The notes under the pieces: generated by a model
Databases searched by the model: none
Seen by the model: only the letters and a program-made list of their open reading frames with translations
What the model was told of the DNA's origin: nothing
Source: Desulfatitalea tepidiphila
Lineage (GTDB): Bacteria > Desulfobacterota > Desulfobacteria > Desulfobacterales > Desulfosarcinaceae
DNA length: 64,000 nt
Assembly (NCBI RefSeq): GCF_001293685.1
Contig: NZ_BCAG01000003.1
Location: 62,001 to 126,000 of the forward strand
Reading direction: 5' to 3'
Made by a program: the position numbers and the translations under genes
Shown here: one piece after another, positions 1 through 9,647 of the stretch
Layout: each line of letters starts with the position of its first letter
Position numbering within the stretch: the first letter of the stretch is position 1

Positions 1-438
1 CCTGGAAATGGAGATCCAGATCATTTTACGATTGGCGACTGTTCCACGCAGCGTAACCTTGATGAAACGGGTCGCGCTCAAGCACGAAGCATCGGTAATT
101 GGCTTCGCCATAAAGGACCATATTCAGCACGTGTTTACTCCAGCCAATGGTGCCGGTGCCTCGAAACGGCCAAGTTAATGCACTTGGGCCCTGTAAATCA
201 GTTACCCGCTTTAAATTCGTTCTATGAGCGCATTCAAGACCGTGAGCCGAACATCGAAACTTTGAAAGATTTCATTTCCCGGCAGCCCACGGATGGCGAA
301 TTAATTGTATTCGTGACCCATTTTGTAACCATTGCCGCCATGACGGGCGAGAGCGTTTCCTCAGGCATGGGCGTACTGTTGGAACTAAAGGAAGATGCGC
401 CCTATAGAGTGGTTGGCAAGTTAACTTTTGAAAATTAA
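1..438 (+). CDS. Histidine phosphatase family protein, 5' end outside window
   Basis: The reading frame is open from the first base to the stop at 436-438, so the gene starts upstream of the window. The visible 145 residues look like the C-terminal part of a SixA/phosphoglycerate-mutase-type histidine phosphatase. An L-D-E-T-G-R-A-Q-A segment is followed by V-Y-S-S-Q-W-C-R-C-L-E-T-A, the usual strand and helix carrying a phosphate-binding Arg, and later by V-F-V-T-H-F-V-T, which holds the second catalytic His. The N-terminal RHG motif is outside the window. The substrate cannot be told; the family includes phosphoprotein and small-metabolite phosphatases. The M1-type peptidase gene begins within about 20 bases of the stop and may be co-transcribed. 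Confidence 0.72.
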   Translation, partial: PGNGDPDHFTIGDCSTQRNLDETGRAQARSIGNWLRHKGPYSARVYSSQWCRCLETAKLMHLGPVNQLPALNSFYERIQDREPNIETLKDFISRQPTDGELIVFVTHFVTIAAMTGESVSSGMGVLLELKEDAPYRVVGKLTFEN

Positions 439-455
439 AGCGAGTATTGCATGAA

Positions 456-2612
456 ATGGACTCTTTGACCCACTTCACATTTGGCGCCGCCTGTGGAGAG
501 GCAGACTTTAGACAACCTCATGCGTTACGCGGCCTGCGCCCGATTTTCGTCGCTGCCATGGCAGGACTGTGGATTCTTTTCGCGGCGGCCCTCGATTCCT
601 CAGCGCAGCAGACCCTCCACCACGAGCTTGAGGTGGAAATCCTGCACGATGCCAAAACCCTGCGCGGCACGGACACCATCCGTCTTCCCAAGGGCGCGTC
701 GCGCCTGCGGGTGGCCTTTCGCCCTGGTGTGCGCATCCTTGGCGTGGGAGGCGCCGCGTACACGCAAAAAGAGGGTGTGCTGGATCTGAATCTCGAGACC
801 GCACATCCGTCTTCGAACACCGTGGTCCTGCGCTACGAGGGTGTCTTCGACGATTCCTTCGAGGCCGAGCCATTTTCCATGGACAACCCTGGCCAGGGTG
901 TTCTGGGTACCATCACCCAGGATGCAGCCTTCTTTCTGGCTGGCAGCGGCTGGTACCCAATGATCGTGGAAGATATCCCCGAGACCTTTCGTGTTTCGGT
1001 GACCGCGCCGAGGGGCGTCTACGCGGTGATGGAAGGCAGGCTCGAAACCCACGCCGACGACCCCGACAGGAGCCTTTCAATTTGGTCGGTGGCTCGCCCA
1101 TCGGGGCCGCTGGCCATGTTTGCAGGGCGCTACGTCGTCAACGAACGCATGCATGACAAGGTGCGTATCGCCACCTACTTCTTTCCGGCCAATGCCGGGC
1201 TTTCAACCCGCTATCTGGATGCTGTGCAGCGTCACATCGTCCGCTATGAAGCGCTTCACGGGCCCTATCCATTCGCCAAATTCGCTGTGGTGGAAAATTT
1301 CTTTCCCACCGGATACGGTTTTCCATCGTATACGCTGCTGGGCAGTCGCGTGTTAAGACTGCCTTTCATTCCCGACACCAGCCTCAGACACGAGGTGGCT
1401 CACTGCTGGTGGGGCAACGGTGTGTTGGTGGATGCGACCGGGGGCAATTGGTCCGAGGGGTTGACCACTTACGTGGCCGATTACCTTTCCGAGGAGGAGC
1501 ATTCCTTCGAGCAGGCCCGGGCCTATCGCCTGCGCACGCTTGAAAAGTACGCCCTTCTCGCCGCAGGTGCGCAGGACTTTCCCCTGTCGACCTTCCGGAG
1601 CCGCTACAACCCTGCCAGCCAGGCCGTCGGCTACGGAAAGGCCATGTTCGTGTTTCATATGATGCGCCTGCGTATCGGCGACACGGCTTTCTGGGCTGCT
1701 TTGCGCGACATTTATGCCGAGCGGCTGTACAAAAAAACCAGCTGGGTCCATTTTATGGATGCTTTTGCCGAGCACGGTGGATTGGGTCGCGATGAGGTGC
1801 GCTTTTTTTACAAACAGTGGATCACCCGCCCGGGTGCCCTGCAATTGGCCATTGACAGCACCCGGGTGGTTTCCGCTGCAGGCCGTCCGCAGGTGGAGGG
1901 ATTGCTCATTCAAAAATCGCCCCGCTTCAACGTCCGCGTGCCGGTGGAGGTGGTCGGTGGCACGATCAGCCGCAGAGAGAGTGTTGCCTTGGATGATGCT
2001 AAGGCGACATTCAGCATCCGAATGGAGGAAGCGCCTCGAACCGTAGCCGCCGACCCCGATTTCGATGTTTTTCGCCTTCTCTACCCCGAGGAAATCCCGG
2101 CAACCGTCGACGCGGTAAAGGGCTCCAACACGCTCGCCGCCGTGCTCGCAGAAGATAGCCCCGAACCCTGGGCGGAGATTTTCCGCGGACTTCTAATGGG
2201 CCTCAACCAAGGTGGCACACCCGTCTGGAGTGAAAGCAGATTCGCTGCCGAGGATTCCGCCGGAAAGGACGTACTCTTCTTTGGCATGCCCAAACGGGAA
2301 AAGGGTCGCAACCTGTTGTCGGAGTTGGGGGATGCAGCGGAGCTTTCGGCCGGGGCTTTCCGGGTGGGAGAGGACATCTCCAGCCGCAATGCCGACACGC
2401 TGTTTGCGGTCTTCAAAAGGAATCAGAGACTGGTGGCCGTGTTCCTTCCCGTTGCAGGCACCGAGGTCGAAACGGTGGTGCGCACGGCCCGCAAAATTAC
2501 CCACTACGGCCGATATGGGCGGCTGTCCTTCAAAAACGGCGTCAATACCGGCAAGGGCGTCGGCGAGGCGTCCGGGTCGCCCCTTGTCGTTGATCTGGGA
2601 GACAACTCATGA
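456..2612 (+). CDS. Secreted M1-family (gluzincin) metallopeptidase-like protein
   Basis: This roughly 718-residue protein has a hydrophobic export segment (I-F-V-A-A-M-A-G-L-W-I-L-F-A-A-A-L-D-S-S-A) ending near residue 50. The zinc site is H-E-V-A-H around residue 312, followed 18 residues later by the Glu of N-W-S-E-G-L. This resembles M1 aminopeptidases, where the spacing is usually one residue longer. The segment E-N-F-F-P-T-G-Y-G-F-P-S replaces the usual GAMEN exopeptidase motif, so aminopeptidase specificity is not assured. The C-terminal 200 residues have no recognised domain. The start is uncertain: an in-frame TTG at 447, ATG at 456 (used here) and ATG at 558 are all possible. It probably acts in the periplasm or outside the cell. 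Confidence 0.8.
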   Translation: MDSLTHFTFGAACGEADFRQPHALRGLRPIFVAAMAGLWILFAAALDSSAQQTLHHELEVEILHDAKTLRGTDTIRLPKGASRLRVAFRPGVRILGVGGAAYTQKEGVLDLNLETAHPSSNTVVLRYEGVFDDSFEAEPFSMDNPGQGVLGTITQDAAFFLAGSGWYPMIVEDIPETFRVSVTAPRGVYAVMEGRLETHADDPDRSLSIWSVARPSGPLAMFAGRYVVNERMHDKVRIATYFFPANAGLSTRYLDAVQRHIVRYEALHGPYPFAKFAVVENFFPTGYGFPSYTLLGSRVLRLPFIPDTSLRHEVAHCWWGNGVLVDATGGNWSEGLTTYVADYLSEEEHSFEQARAYRLRTLEKYALLAAGAQDFPLSTFRSRYNPASQAVGYGKAMFVFHMMRLRIGDTAFWAALRDIYAERLYKKTSWVHFMDAFAEHGGLGRDEVRFFYKQWITRPGALQLAIDSTRVVSAAGRPQVEGLLIQKSPRFNVRVPVEVVGGTISRRESVALDDAKATFSIRMEEAPRTVAADPDFDVFRLLYPEEIPATVDAVKGSNTLAAVLAEDSPEPWAEIFRGLLMGLNQGGTPVWSESRFAAEDSAGKDVLFFGMPKREKGRNLLSELGDAAELSAGAFRVGEDISSRNADTLFAVFKRNQRLVAVFLPVAGTEVETVVRTARKITHYGRYGRLSFKNGVNTGKGVGEASGSPLVVDLGDNS

Positions 2613-2755
2613 GAATGGCAGCCACGCCATCATCGCCCTTGTTAAAACCTCCGCCCAGGGTTCGATACAAAATTATCTTCGTGGCATTAATCCGGCAGCC
2701 ACAGTATGACAGGTCAACCGCCAATTCTGGATGATATCGGCTATTAGATCGATTG

Positions 2756-3364
2756 TCAGGACATGATCTCAAGGACGGACCCTCTTTTCAAGATTCCTGC
2801 AAAATTGGCTACGATACTGGCGGTTGTCCCCCAAATCAGCTCTCCCCCAACGTTAAATTCCGGGAAATAGTGTTCCTCACACAAGGCTCCGTAATCCGAA
2901 CCGATGGATGCATCGCTCGATAAAAATGACGCAAGTGGGACTTCGATGATTTTTTCCACCTCGTCCGAATTGATTTTGAATCGGTATGGATAGGGTATGG
3001 TCCCAACAAAAGGATGAATGATAAACGGCGGGGCGTAGGTCATGGATTCATCAAGAGGTCCGAGCACAATCACATCCTTCGGTTGAAGACCGATTTCTTC
3101 CCACGACTCCCTCAGAGCCGTATACTCAGGACTGGGGTCTGCCCCATCGACAACACCGCCGGGAAACGACACATGACCGCCGTGATACCTGACATGTGAC
3201 GCTCTTTTTGTAAAAAGCACCGTGAGCTCGCCATTTTTTAGAAAAATTGGCACCAATACGGCCGCAGGTGTAGATATGGTCCTGATCCCGGGCATGGTTT
3301 TGATGTTTCGATGAGAGAGGGCTTTGGCGATTAGCTCGAAAATGTCATTGTGTTCCTGTGCCAT
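2756..3364 (-). CDS. Nudix hydrolase, CoA pyrophosphatase (NudL/UPF0035) type
   Basis: This 202-residue protein carries a clear Nudix box: F-P-G-G-V-V-D-G-A-D followed by T-A-L-R-E-S-W-E-E-I-G-L. The preceding L-F-T-K-R-A-S-H-V-R-Y-H-G-G-H-V segment matches the signature of CoA pyrophosphatases, which split CoA and its derivatives into phosphopantetheine and 3',5'-ADP using Mg2+ or Mn2+ bound by the Glu residues. Length agrees with the subfamily (about 190-210 residues). It stands alone, convergent with the peptidase gene to its left, and a 141-bp palindromic repeat lies 50 bases upstream. The exact substrate is inferred from the motif only. Confidence 0.85.
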   Translation of the reverse strand: MAQEHNDIFELIAKALSHRNIKTMPGIRTISTPAAVLVPIFLKNGELTVLFTKRASHVRYHGGHVSFPGGVVDGADPSPEYTALRESWEEIGLQPKDVIVLGPLDESMTYAPPFIIHPFVGTIPYPYRFKINSDEVEKIIEVPLASFLSSDASIGSDYGALCEEHYFPEFNVGGELIWGTTASIVANFAGILKRGSVLEIMS

Positions 3365-3884
3365 TGAACGGAGACCTGATTTTTTTCACAATCTGAAACA
3401 TGAACCTGACCTAGTGCCCATCCACAAATGACCAATTGTCCCGATATCGGCGTTGCGCGAAAAATTTAATCCTCGGAATATCGACCATATGCCTGCGGTT
3501 AAATTTTTCGCGCGCCTTGATCTCGACCCAATTTGCCTATTTGTGGACGGACACTACCTAGCACAAAAAGCATTAAATCTACCAGCACTTGATTTCCGGT
3601 CTTCACCATCGCATGCCTAAGCGGTTTGAAAGGTTTTTGATCGTATCACGCGCATTGAAAGCGGCAGACGCTTTTTTCCGGAAAAGGGGGGGGCAGGACC
3701 CATGGTCTGGATCCTGCCCCGGTAGGTAGGAGGAAGCAGAACGGTTTGGCTTTCTTGATCAGCTTCAACGAGACTATAGCAAGTCAAGATGACCCCACCA
3801 TGACCGCAAGATGATCATATGGCAATGTTTTCAAGTGCATTTATTGACAGCCAAAAAGAGGTGCTGGTACTTTTCACGGAATCA
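3365..3884. other. Intergenic region with palindromic element and hairpin
   Basis: No convincing gene is seen. The left part contains the 141-bp palindromic element (3414-3554). At 3691-3720 GGGCAGGA and TCCTGCCC form an 8-bp stem, without a following T tract on either strand, so an intrinsic terminator is not certain. Confidence 0.6.
3414..3554. repeat. 141-bp palindromic MITE-like element, copy 1
   Basis: The sequence is a long imperfect inverted repeat. The left arm begins GTGCCCATCCACAAAT and the right arm ends ATTTGTGGACGGACAC. The inner arms also pair (GCGCGAAAAATTTAA against TTAAATTTTTCGCGC), so most of the element can fold into one hairpin. TA dinucleotides flank it at 3412-3413 and 3555-3556. 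A second copy of exactly the same length is at 22560-22700, and remnants are at 9535-9554 and 28511-28574. Size, terminal repeats and TA flanks fit a non-autonomous element mobilised by an IS630/Tc1-type transposase; no such transposase is in the window. Confidence 0.8.
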
Positions 3885-5207
3885 TCAATTGGCCGCAAGC
3901 GGGAGGTAGATCGCCACGCGGGTGCCTGTTCCTGGTTTAGAGTCTACGTTGATCCACCCATTGTGGTTTTTGATGATGCCGAAGACTGCCGCCATGCTGA
4001 GACCGCGCCCTTCAAATTTTGTGGAAAAGAAGGGTTCGAAGATACGGCGTTTCGTTTCTTCGTCCATGCCTCGCCCATTGTCTTCAATTTCAAGGCACAG
4101 AAAAGAGCCGCAGCGGTCGCCATCGTCGATTCGGCTGCCGTCCACGATGAAGCCGCGAGCGGTTATGATGCCCGTTGCGGAAATGGCCTCGACGGCATTT
4201 TCAACCACAGCCAGAATGACCATGCGCAGTTGGATGGTATCCACTCGAACCGAAATCGATTCGTCCGCCAATTCGAGTGAAAATGTGACCGCTGGTTTCA
4301 GCATCCGTTGAATCGCGGGCTGAGCATCTTGAATAAGCTCCTTGAGCGTTACGATGCGGGTCATTGATTTGCCACCCTGAGCATACGCCAGGAGATTGTT
4401 GGTTAAATAGCGCATGCGTTCGGCCACCGGATGAATGCGTTCGATGTAACCTGCGATTTTGGATTCTTTATCGATGCTCATAGATGCCAGATCAATGTAG
4501 CCGATCAATGAAGTCAAGGCATTGTTGAACTGGTGGGCAATACCGCCGGCCAGTTTGGCGATTGCCTCCATGTTTTGAGTTTGCAGGATTTGTTTTTCAT
4601 ACATGACCAGGCGCTGGGTTTTTTCCTCGATCATCGCTTCCAGTTCGCGTTTCTGCCGTGTCAGCATGCTGGAGTATTCTAAGCTCTCAATGGAATTGGC
4701 GGCATTGCGAAGGATGATCGACAACATTTCGAGGGAGGTGTCCGGCAGCTGTCCATCCTTTTCCGGAAATACGCCGACGAACAACCCTCTGATTCGGGAG
4801 CAGGTGGACAGAACGTGCAGAAAAAGCTGTCGGTTGCTGTGGTTTGAAAACAGTGTGATGCCTCGCCGTTCGCGGATCGCCCAGGCCACGCTGCCATTTT
4901 CGATCAGGTAACTTAATTCGGCTTCACTGCTATTTTTTGTATCGATGGGCGAGCAGGACGCCAATCTGAGGTCAGAGGTTTCCTCGTCAACCAGATAGAG
5001 GGCACGGGTTTCGAATTCGATCAGCCGTTCGATCCGCTCCAACGCTATTTCCACCACCACCTGGGCCGAGCACTGGCCGCTGACTTCCTTTTGAAAATCT
5101 CCCAGGGACAGCGCCAGTTCAATGGCATGATGGATGAACTGGCGGCTTCTTTCATCCCCATTTGCATGTCTGATCTGGTTCTCATGGATATGTGTCGCGT
5201 CCAGCAT
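3885..5207 (-). CDS. GAF-domain sensor histidine kinase
   Basis: Translation from the ATG at 5205-5207 gives 440 residues; it begins 5 bases after the stop of the HDOD gene, so the two are coupled. A GAF-like region spans roughly residues 45-185, a coiled coil follows, and the dimerisation/phosphoacceptor helix reads G-G-I-A-H-Q-F-N-N near residue 225. The ATPase domain has D-N-G-R-G-M and F-E-P-F-F-S-T-K motifs. No transmembrane segment is present, so it is cytoplasmic. The glycine-rich G2 box is F-E-G-R-G-L-S-M rather than the usual G-T-G-L-G-L. A longer frame continues upstream through the HDOD gene, but that part is out-of-frame coding sequence. No receiver domain or partner regulator is adjacent. 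Confidence 0.85.
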   Translation of the reverse strand: MLDATHIHENQIRHANGDERSRQFIHHAIELALSLGDFQKEVSGQCSAQVVVEIALERIERLIEFETRALYLVDEETSDLRLASCSPIDTKNSSEAELSYLIENGSVAWAIRERRGITLFSNHSNRQLFLHVLSTCSRIRGLFVGVFPEKDGQLPDTSLEMLSIILRNAANSIESLEYSSMLTRQKRELEAMIEEKTQRLVMYEKQILQTQNMEAIAKLAGGIAHQFNNALTSLIGYIDLASMSIDKESKIAGYIERIHPVAERMRYLTNNLLAYAQGGKSMTRIVTLKELIQDAQPAIQRMLKPAVTFSLELADESISVRVDTIQLRMVILAVVENAVEAISATGIITARGFIVDGSRIDDGDRCGSFLCLEIEDNGRGMDEETKRRIFEPFFSTKFEGRGLSMAAVFGIIKNHNGWINVDSKPGTGTRVAIYLPLAAN

Positions 5208-5212
5208 CGCTC

Positions 5213-6436
5213 TCAGCCTTCGAAAACCGTCTTGAGGGGAGCGAGTTGAAGGGTGGCCTGGCGGATCAACGCAGGTATGGCGCAGGCCGAAATTCCGATC
5301 CCATCGAGCACGGAATAGTCGAAACAGGGGATCGTCAGCTCTCCGCTGTTGCCGATACCTGTTCCATGAACCAGGAGATCGGCCAACTGGATAATGCCGG
5401 CCTTGGTTGGATCCGGTGATTTGGACGGCGTATGGTGGTGGACGATGTTGGCCTCCAGCTCGTCCGGCAACCGCCATTTTCTGATCAGATGGCGGCCGAT
5501 CTGTGTATGGTTCAGTCCGAGGATTTCCCTTTCAGCCTGGTAAAGACAGCGATCTGATGATCGAGCCGAATGGATCGCTTCACGGGCATGGTCTGGGTAG
5601 TATTTGAATACGATCAATTTGCCAATGTCGTGCAACAACCCGGACACGAACAACTGTTCCGTATCTTTTATGTTTTTCAGGGCGGCCAGAATACGGGCCA
5701 CGATGCCGCATGCCAGGCTGTGGCGGGTGAAGTCCCGCACATCCAAAAATTCCCGGGGAATATCTTTAAACGCATTCATGACACAGATGCCTAACGCAAT
5801 CCCGGAAATTTGTTTGGTGCCGATGATCGTTACGGCTCTGGATATGCGGTCTATTTTGGATGGGAACCCATAGAACGCGGAATTGACAAGTTTAAGAAGA
5901 ACAGCCGACAAACTGGGGCTTTTGTTGACGACACGGGCCACATCATTCGACGTGGAAAGCTCGTCTGCAATGACATCGTTGAGTTCTTGTACGATAACCG
6001 GCGCTTCCGGCAGTTTTTCATCGATTTTCCGGATGAATCCACCGATATCCTTTGGCCTGCCCGGCATCGCTTGGGCGGGTATTTTCAGATGAATCGGCAT
6101 TGGAGATGGGGTGTAAGCACCCCCTAATCGATAGGCCACGGAGGATTGATAGATTTCTCTGATGATCTTGTGATTGAGGTCCAGATGCTTGAATACGGCG
6201 TCGACGGCTTGTTGCGCCTGTTGTCGCTTTTCCGGGTCCTCAACCGGCAATTCACAGGCTTTGTGTTTTACGGTGCCGACAATGTTGACTTCGTTCACGC
6301 CCCAGATTTTGAGAACACGGATATGTTTTGAGACGATTTTTTGCCCCCTGGACAGCAGTAAGCGGGTGTTGATATCGAGTACATCCTCACTCAATACCAT
6401 GCCCGGTTCCAATTGATCGACTGCGATGTTCGCCAT
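5213..6436 (-). CDS. HDOD-domain signalling protein
   Basis: The 407-residue protein starts with a short N-terminal module (L-E-P-G-M-V-L-S-E-D-V, G-Q-K-I-V-S-K-H-I) of the type found ahead of HD-related output domains. The HDOD domain covers roughly residues 130-340 and includes L-H-D-I-G-K-L. HDOD domains resemble HD phosphohydrolases, but most are thought to be non-catalytic and to bind partners. The stop lies 5 bases before the start of the GAF kinase gene, so the pair is probably one operon in which the kinase and HDOD protein act in one pathway. Its own upstream region (6437-6637) is shared with the divergent hybrid kinase. Confidence 0.88.
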   Translation of the reverse strand: MANIAVDQLEPGMVLSEDVLDINTRLLLSRGQKIVSKHIRVLKIWGVNEVNIVGTVKHKACELPVEDPEKRQQAQQAVDAVFKHLDLNHKIIREIYQSSVAYRLGGAYTPSPMPIHLKIPAQAMPGRPKDIGGFIRKIDEKLPEAPVIVQELNDVIADELSTSNDVARVVNKSPSLSAVLLKLVNSAFYGFPSKIDRISRAVTIIGTKQISGIALGICVMNAFKDIPREFLDVRDFTRHSLACGIVARILAALKNIKDTEQLFVSGLLHDIGKLIVFKYYPDHAREAIHSARSSDRCLYQAEREILGLNHTQIGRHLIRKWRLPDELEANIVHHHTPSKSPDPTKAGIIQLADLLVHGTGIGNSGELTIPCFDYSVLDGIGISACAIPALIRQATLQLAPLKTVFEG

Positions 6437-6637
6437 ATAAGGGCCTGTTTTCGATATAGGGTGGTCCCCATGTCAGTATCCAGGGGAACCGATTCAACTC
6501 CCTGCTATTGTGTCATTATCGGTCCAGTCGAATGAAACTTGAAAAGAAAGATTCATCTGTGGTTTTTTTTGCTATTGTCATGATTAATAAGGATAGGTAG
6601 GGTTGAAAAAGATCAATGCGGAATATGACCGGCGTGA

Positions 6638-9535
6638 ATGATAAACTTATCAGGATCTGGAGTGTTGGCTTCACGTAAAATGGAAAATTCCCGCCCGCTA
6701 TATAATAGTCGCATATTTCAAAGTTTTATCGATTATTTGCGCACGGCTCGTCCCGATCTCAACAGCCTGGAATTTCTTGACTATGCCGGTATCACGCCAG
6801 AAGAGTTGGTGGACACCGCTCATTGGTTCACCCAGGAACAAGCGGATCGATTCTATCAAATCATTGCCGAAAAATCGGGTGACGAGGATATCGCCCGCAA
6901 AGCGGGCCGATTCAGCGCCTCGTCCGCCGGCATGGCCTCGTTTCAACACTATGTGGTCGGGCTCTTGAATACCGAGACCGCCCTGCTCTCCATGGCGAAA
7001 ATATTTCCTCTGTTCACAAAGGGGGCGACCGTCAAAGCGAAAAGGTTGGCTCCCGGCAAAATCGAAATTGTTTCCACGCCCAAAACCGATGTCGATGAAA
7101 AGCCCTATCAGTGTGAAAACCGCATGGGCAGTATCGAGGCCCTGCCCAAGTTGTTCACCAATGACTATGGCCATATCGAACATCCATCCTGTTTTCATAG
7201 GGGCGCGGAGGCGTGCCACTATATTGTCTCATGGGTTGATCCGAAATCGCTCAAGATAAAATTGTGGCGCAACTACGCACTGATCGGCTCGTTGATGTTA
7301 TTGGCACCTTTTTACATCGTTTTGCCGACCGGCTCTTTCTTCTTTCTCGCTACTTTTTTCCTCTGTCTAGATATTGCGTTGGAGGTCGTCTATACCCGTA
7401 CCAAAATCAAAGAGCTTGAAAAAATCGTGGAGCACAGCCGCCAGGCTGCTGAAGAGCGCATCGAGATGGCGCATACCAGTTACAATAACTCTTTGCTGGT
7501 TCAGGAGATCGGGCAAGCCACGGCTGAAATTCTCAATGTCGACGATCTGATGCACAAGCTCGCCGACCTGATGTGCCATCGGCTCGGTTTCGATCGAGGG
7601 CTGATCCTGCTGGCCGATGAAGCGGAGACTCGGTTGTTCTATAAGGCAGGCTATGGATATTCCGAGGAGGAGCAAACCTATCTCGAAAAAACAACGTTTC
7701 ATTTGGACAAACCGGATTCCAAGGGGTTTTTTGTCAGGTCATTTCTGGATAAAAAGAATTTGACGATTTCCGATGCCAGTGAAATGGCGGATTCATTATC
7801 GGCCAAGAGCAAGAATCTGTTGGAGACCTTCGGCGTGCGCTCGCTCTTGTGCATACCGATCATTTACAAAGACAAGGCGCTCGGCATCCTTGCGGTGGAC
7901 AATGTGAATTCTAAAGTGCCGTTGAAAAAGAGCGATGTCAATTTGCTCGAGGGGATTGCTTCGCACATCGCCATCGGTATCAATAACGCGCGATCTTTTC
8001 AGCGTCTGAAGCAGAGCGAAGACCGATACCGGCAAACGCTGGAAAGCATTGAAGAGGGGTATTTCGAAATCGACCTGGACAGACGCCTCTTGTTTGCCAA
8101 CAAAGCGTTCGAGGAGTTTGCCGGTTTGGCTTCGGGGGAATTGGGAACGAATGGGTTCGAACACTTCTTCAGGCCTGGTTCGATCGCCGAATTGGAGCGG
8201 TTGTTAAAACAGATCCTGGATTCCAGGGACCCGGTCCGTTTTGCTCAACTCGATCTGGCCACAGACAAAGGAGAAGTATTGCCTGTAGATATCTCCATCT
8301 CCCTGATCGTCGACCAGAACGGTCAGCCGACCGGCTATCGCGGTTTTCTGCGCGACGCACGGGATCGTTTAAAGCTCGAAATGGAACGAAAGGAACTCGA
8401 GTATAAATTGCAGCGGGCGCAGAAGATGGAATCTATCGGTACTTTGGCTGGCGGCATCGCCCACAATTTCAACAACTGGCTGGGCGGCATCCTGGGCAAT
8501 ATCAGCCTGATCAAAATGGCCGTTCAGGGGCATGGAAAGGTCTTGGAGCGAATTTCAAAAATTGAGCATATCGTGGATAACGCCGCCAAAATGAACCGAC
8601 AACTGCTCAGTTACGCACGAGGGGGCAACTATGAAATCAAACCCACCAACCTGAACGATATGGTTCAAGAGATTTCGGAAACCTTTGCGGCGACCAAAAA
8701 GGATGTCGTTGTCAAACTGTTGCTCGATTCCGACTTGGGTACCGTGGAGGCGGATCGGAGCCAGATCGAGCAGGTATTGTGGAATCTTTATGCGAATGCT
8801 ACCGATGCCATGCCGAACGGTGGCGTATTCACCATTTCGACGGCCAATGCGACCTCAGAAACCATAAAAGGGCGGTTTCATAATATTCCATCAGGCGACT
8901 ATGTGAGGTTGAGCTGCGCGGACACAGGATCCGGCATTTTGACCGAGCACATGGATACTATTTTTGAACCCTTTTTTACTACCAAAAAAAGTAAAGGCAC
9001 CGGCCTTGGTTTGGCCTCGTGCTACGGCATTGTCAAAGCGCACAATGGCTTTATCGATTTCGTGTCTCAAGTGGGCGTCGGCAGCACCTTCACCATCTAT
9101 TTGCCTGCGGTGGATGCAATCCCCGCGGTGAATGGCCGTGTGTCATCTTCGGTCCAAAAGGGGCAAGGTACGATTTTGGTCGTGGATGACGAAGAAATAA
9201 TTTTGGAGTCCAGCATCGCTCTTCTCTCCGGATTGGGATATGTCGCAGTAGGCGCTTCCAGCGGCGAGGAGGTTTTGGATAAATATTCACACGAATTGAA
9301 TGCCTTGGATGCGGTTATCATCGACATGGTGATGCCCGGTATGAGTGGTGGAGAACTTTACGCGCGCTTAAAAAAATTAAAGCCGGATTTAAAAGTTTTG
9401 TTGTGCAGCGGCTACAGCGTGAACGAAAACATCCAGGCGGTCCTGGATCAAGGCTGTCAGGGTTTTCTGCAGAAGCCCTTCAGTTTGGATCAGCTGTCGA
9501 CGGCGATCAGAAGCTGCTTGTTTAAGGACACTTAG
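6638..9535 (+). CDS. Hybrid sensor histidine kinase/response regulator, membrane-anchored
   Basis: This 965-residue protein begins with a roughly 190-residue sensor-like domain ending in an H-P-S-C-F-H-R-G-A-E-A-C-H-Y-I segment. Two close hydrophobic helices follow (about 212-255), then a coiled coil, a GAF domain (about 285-450), a PAS domain (460-590), a kinase core with phosphoacceptor H609 in G-G-I-A-H-N-F-N-N, an ATPase domain with D-T-G-S-G-I and G-T-G-L-G-L, and a C-terminal receiver with D896 in I-I-D-M-V-M-P-G-M-S-G. The first ATG is used; a second is at 6680. The stop TAG at 9533-9535 coincides with the edge of a remnant of the palindromic repeat. Ligand and output partner are unknown. 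Confidence 0.9.
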   Translation: MINLSGSGVLASRKMENSRPLYNSRIFQSFIDYLRTARPDLNSLEFLDYAGITPEELVDTAHWFTQEQADRFYQIIAEKSGDEDIARKAGRFSASSAGMASFQHYVVGLLNTETALLSMAKIFPLFTKGATVKAKRLAPGKIEIVSTPKTDVDEKPYQCENRMGSIEALPKLFTNDYGHIEHPSCFHRGAEACHYIVSWVDPKSLKIKLWRNYALIGSLMLLAPFYIVLPTGSFFFLATFFLCLDIALEVVYTRTKIKELEKIVEHSRQAAEERIEMAHTSYNNSLLVQEIGQATAEILNVDDLMHKLADLMCHRLGFDRGLILLADEAETRLFYKAGYGYSEEEQTYLEKTTFHLDKPDSKGFFVRSFLDKKNLTISDASEMADSLSAKSKNLLETFGVRSLLCIPIIYKDKALGILAVDNVNSKVPLKKSDVNLLEGIASHIAIGINNARSFQRLKQSEDRYRQTLESIEEGYFEIDLDRRLLFANKAFEEFAGLASGELGTNGFEHFFRPGSIAELERLLKQILDSRDPVRFAQLDLATDKGEVLPVDISISLIVDQNGQPTGYRGFLRDARDRLKLEMERKELEYKLQRAQKMESIGTLAGGIAHNFNNWLGGILGNISLIKMAVQGHGKVLERISKIEHIVDNAAKMNRQLLSYARGGNYEIKPTNLNDMVQEISETFAATKKDVVVKLLLDSDLGTVEADRSQIEQVLWNLYANATDAMPNGGVFTISTANATSETIKGRFHNIPSGDYVRLSCADTGSGILTEHMDTIFEPFFTTKKSKGTGLGLASCYGIVKAHNGFIDFVSQVGVGSTFTIYLPAVDAIPAVNGRVSSSVQKGQGTILVVDDEEIILESSIALLSGLGYVAVGASSGEEVLDKYSHELNALDAVIIDMVMPGMSGGELYARLKKLKPDLKVLLCSGYSVNENIQAVLDQGCQGFLQKPFSLDQLSTAIRSCLFKDT

Positions 9536-9554
9536 CGCCCGTCCACAAATAACC
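9535..9554. repeat. Remnant left end of the palindromic repeat
   Basis: GCGCCCGTCCACAAATAACC matches the left terminus of the 141-bp elements (GTGCCCATCCACAAATGACC) and is preceded by TA. The rest of the element is absent, so it is read as a decayed or solo end. Confidence 0.5.
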
Positions 9555-9647
9555 ATAATATGGCTGACCGATCCGGACATCCATGAGGCCCTGTTATCGC
9601 GGGCCATGGTGATGTCCAGTTATGCCGGGGATGCGTCGGTGCTGGGC

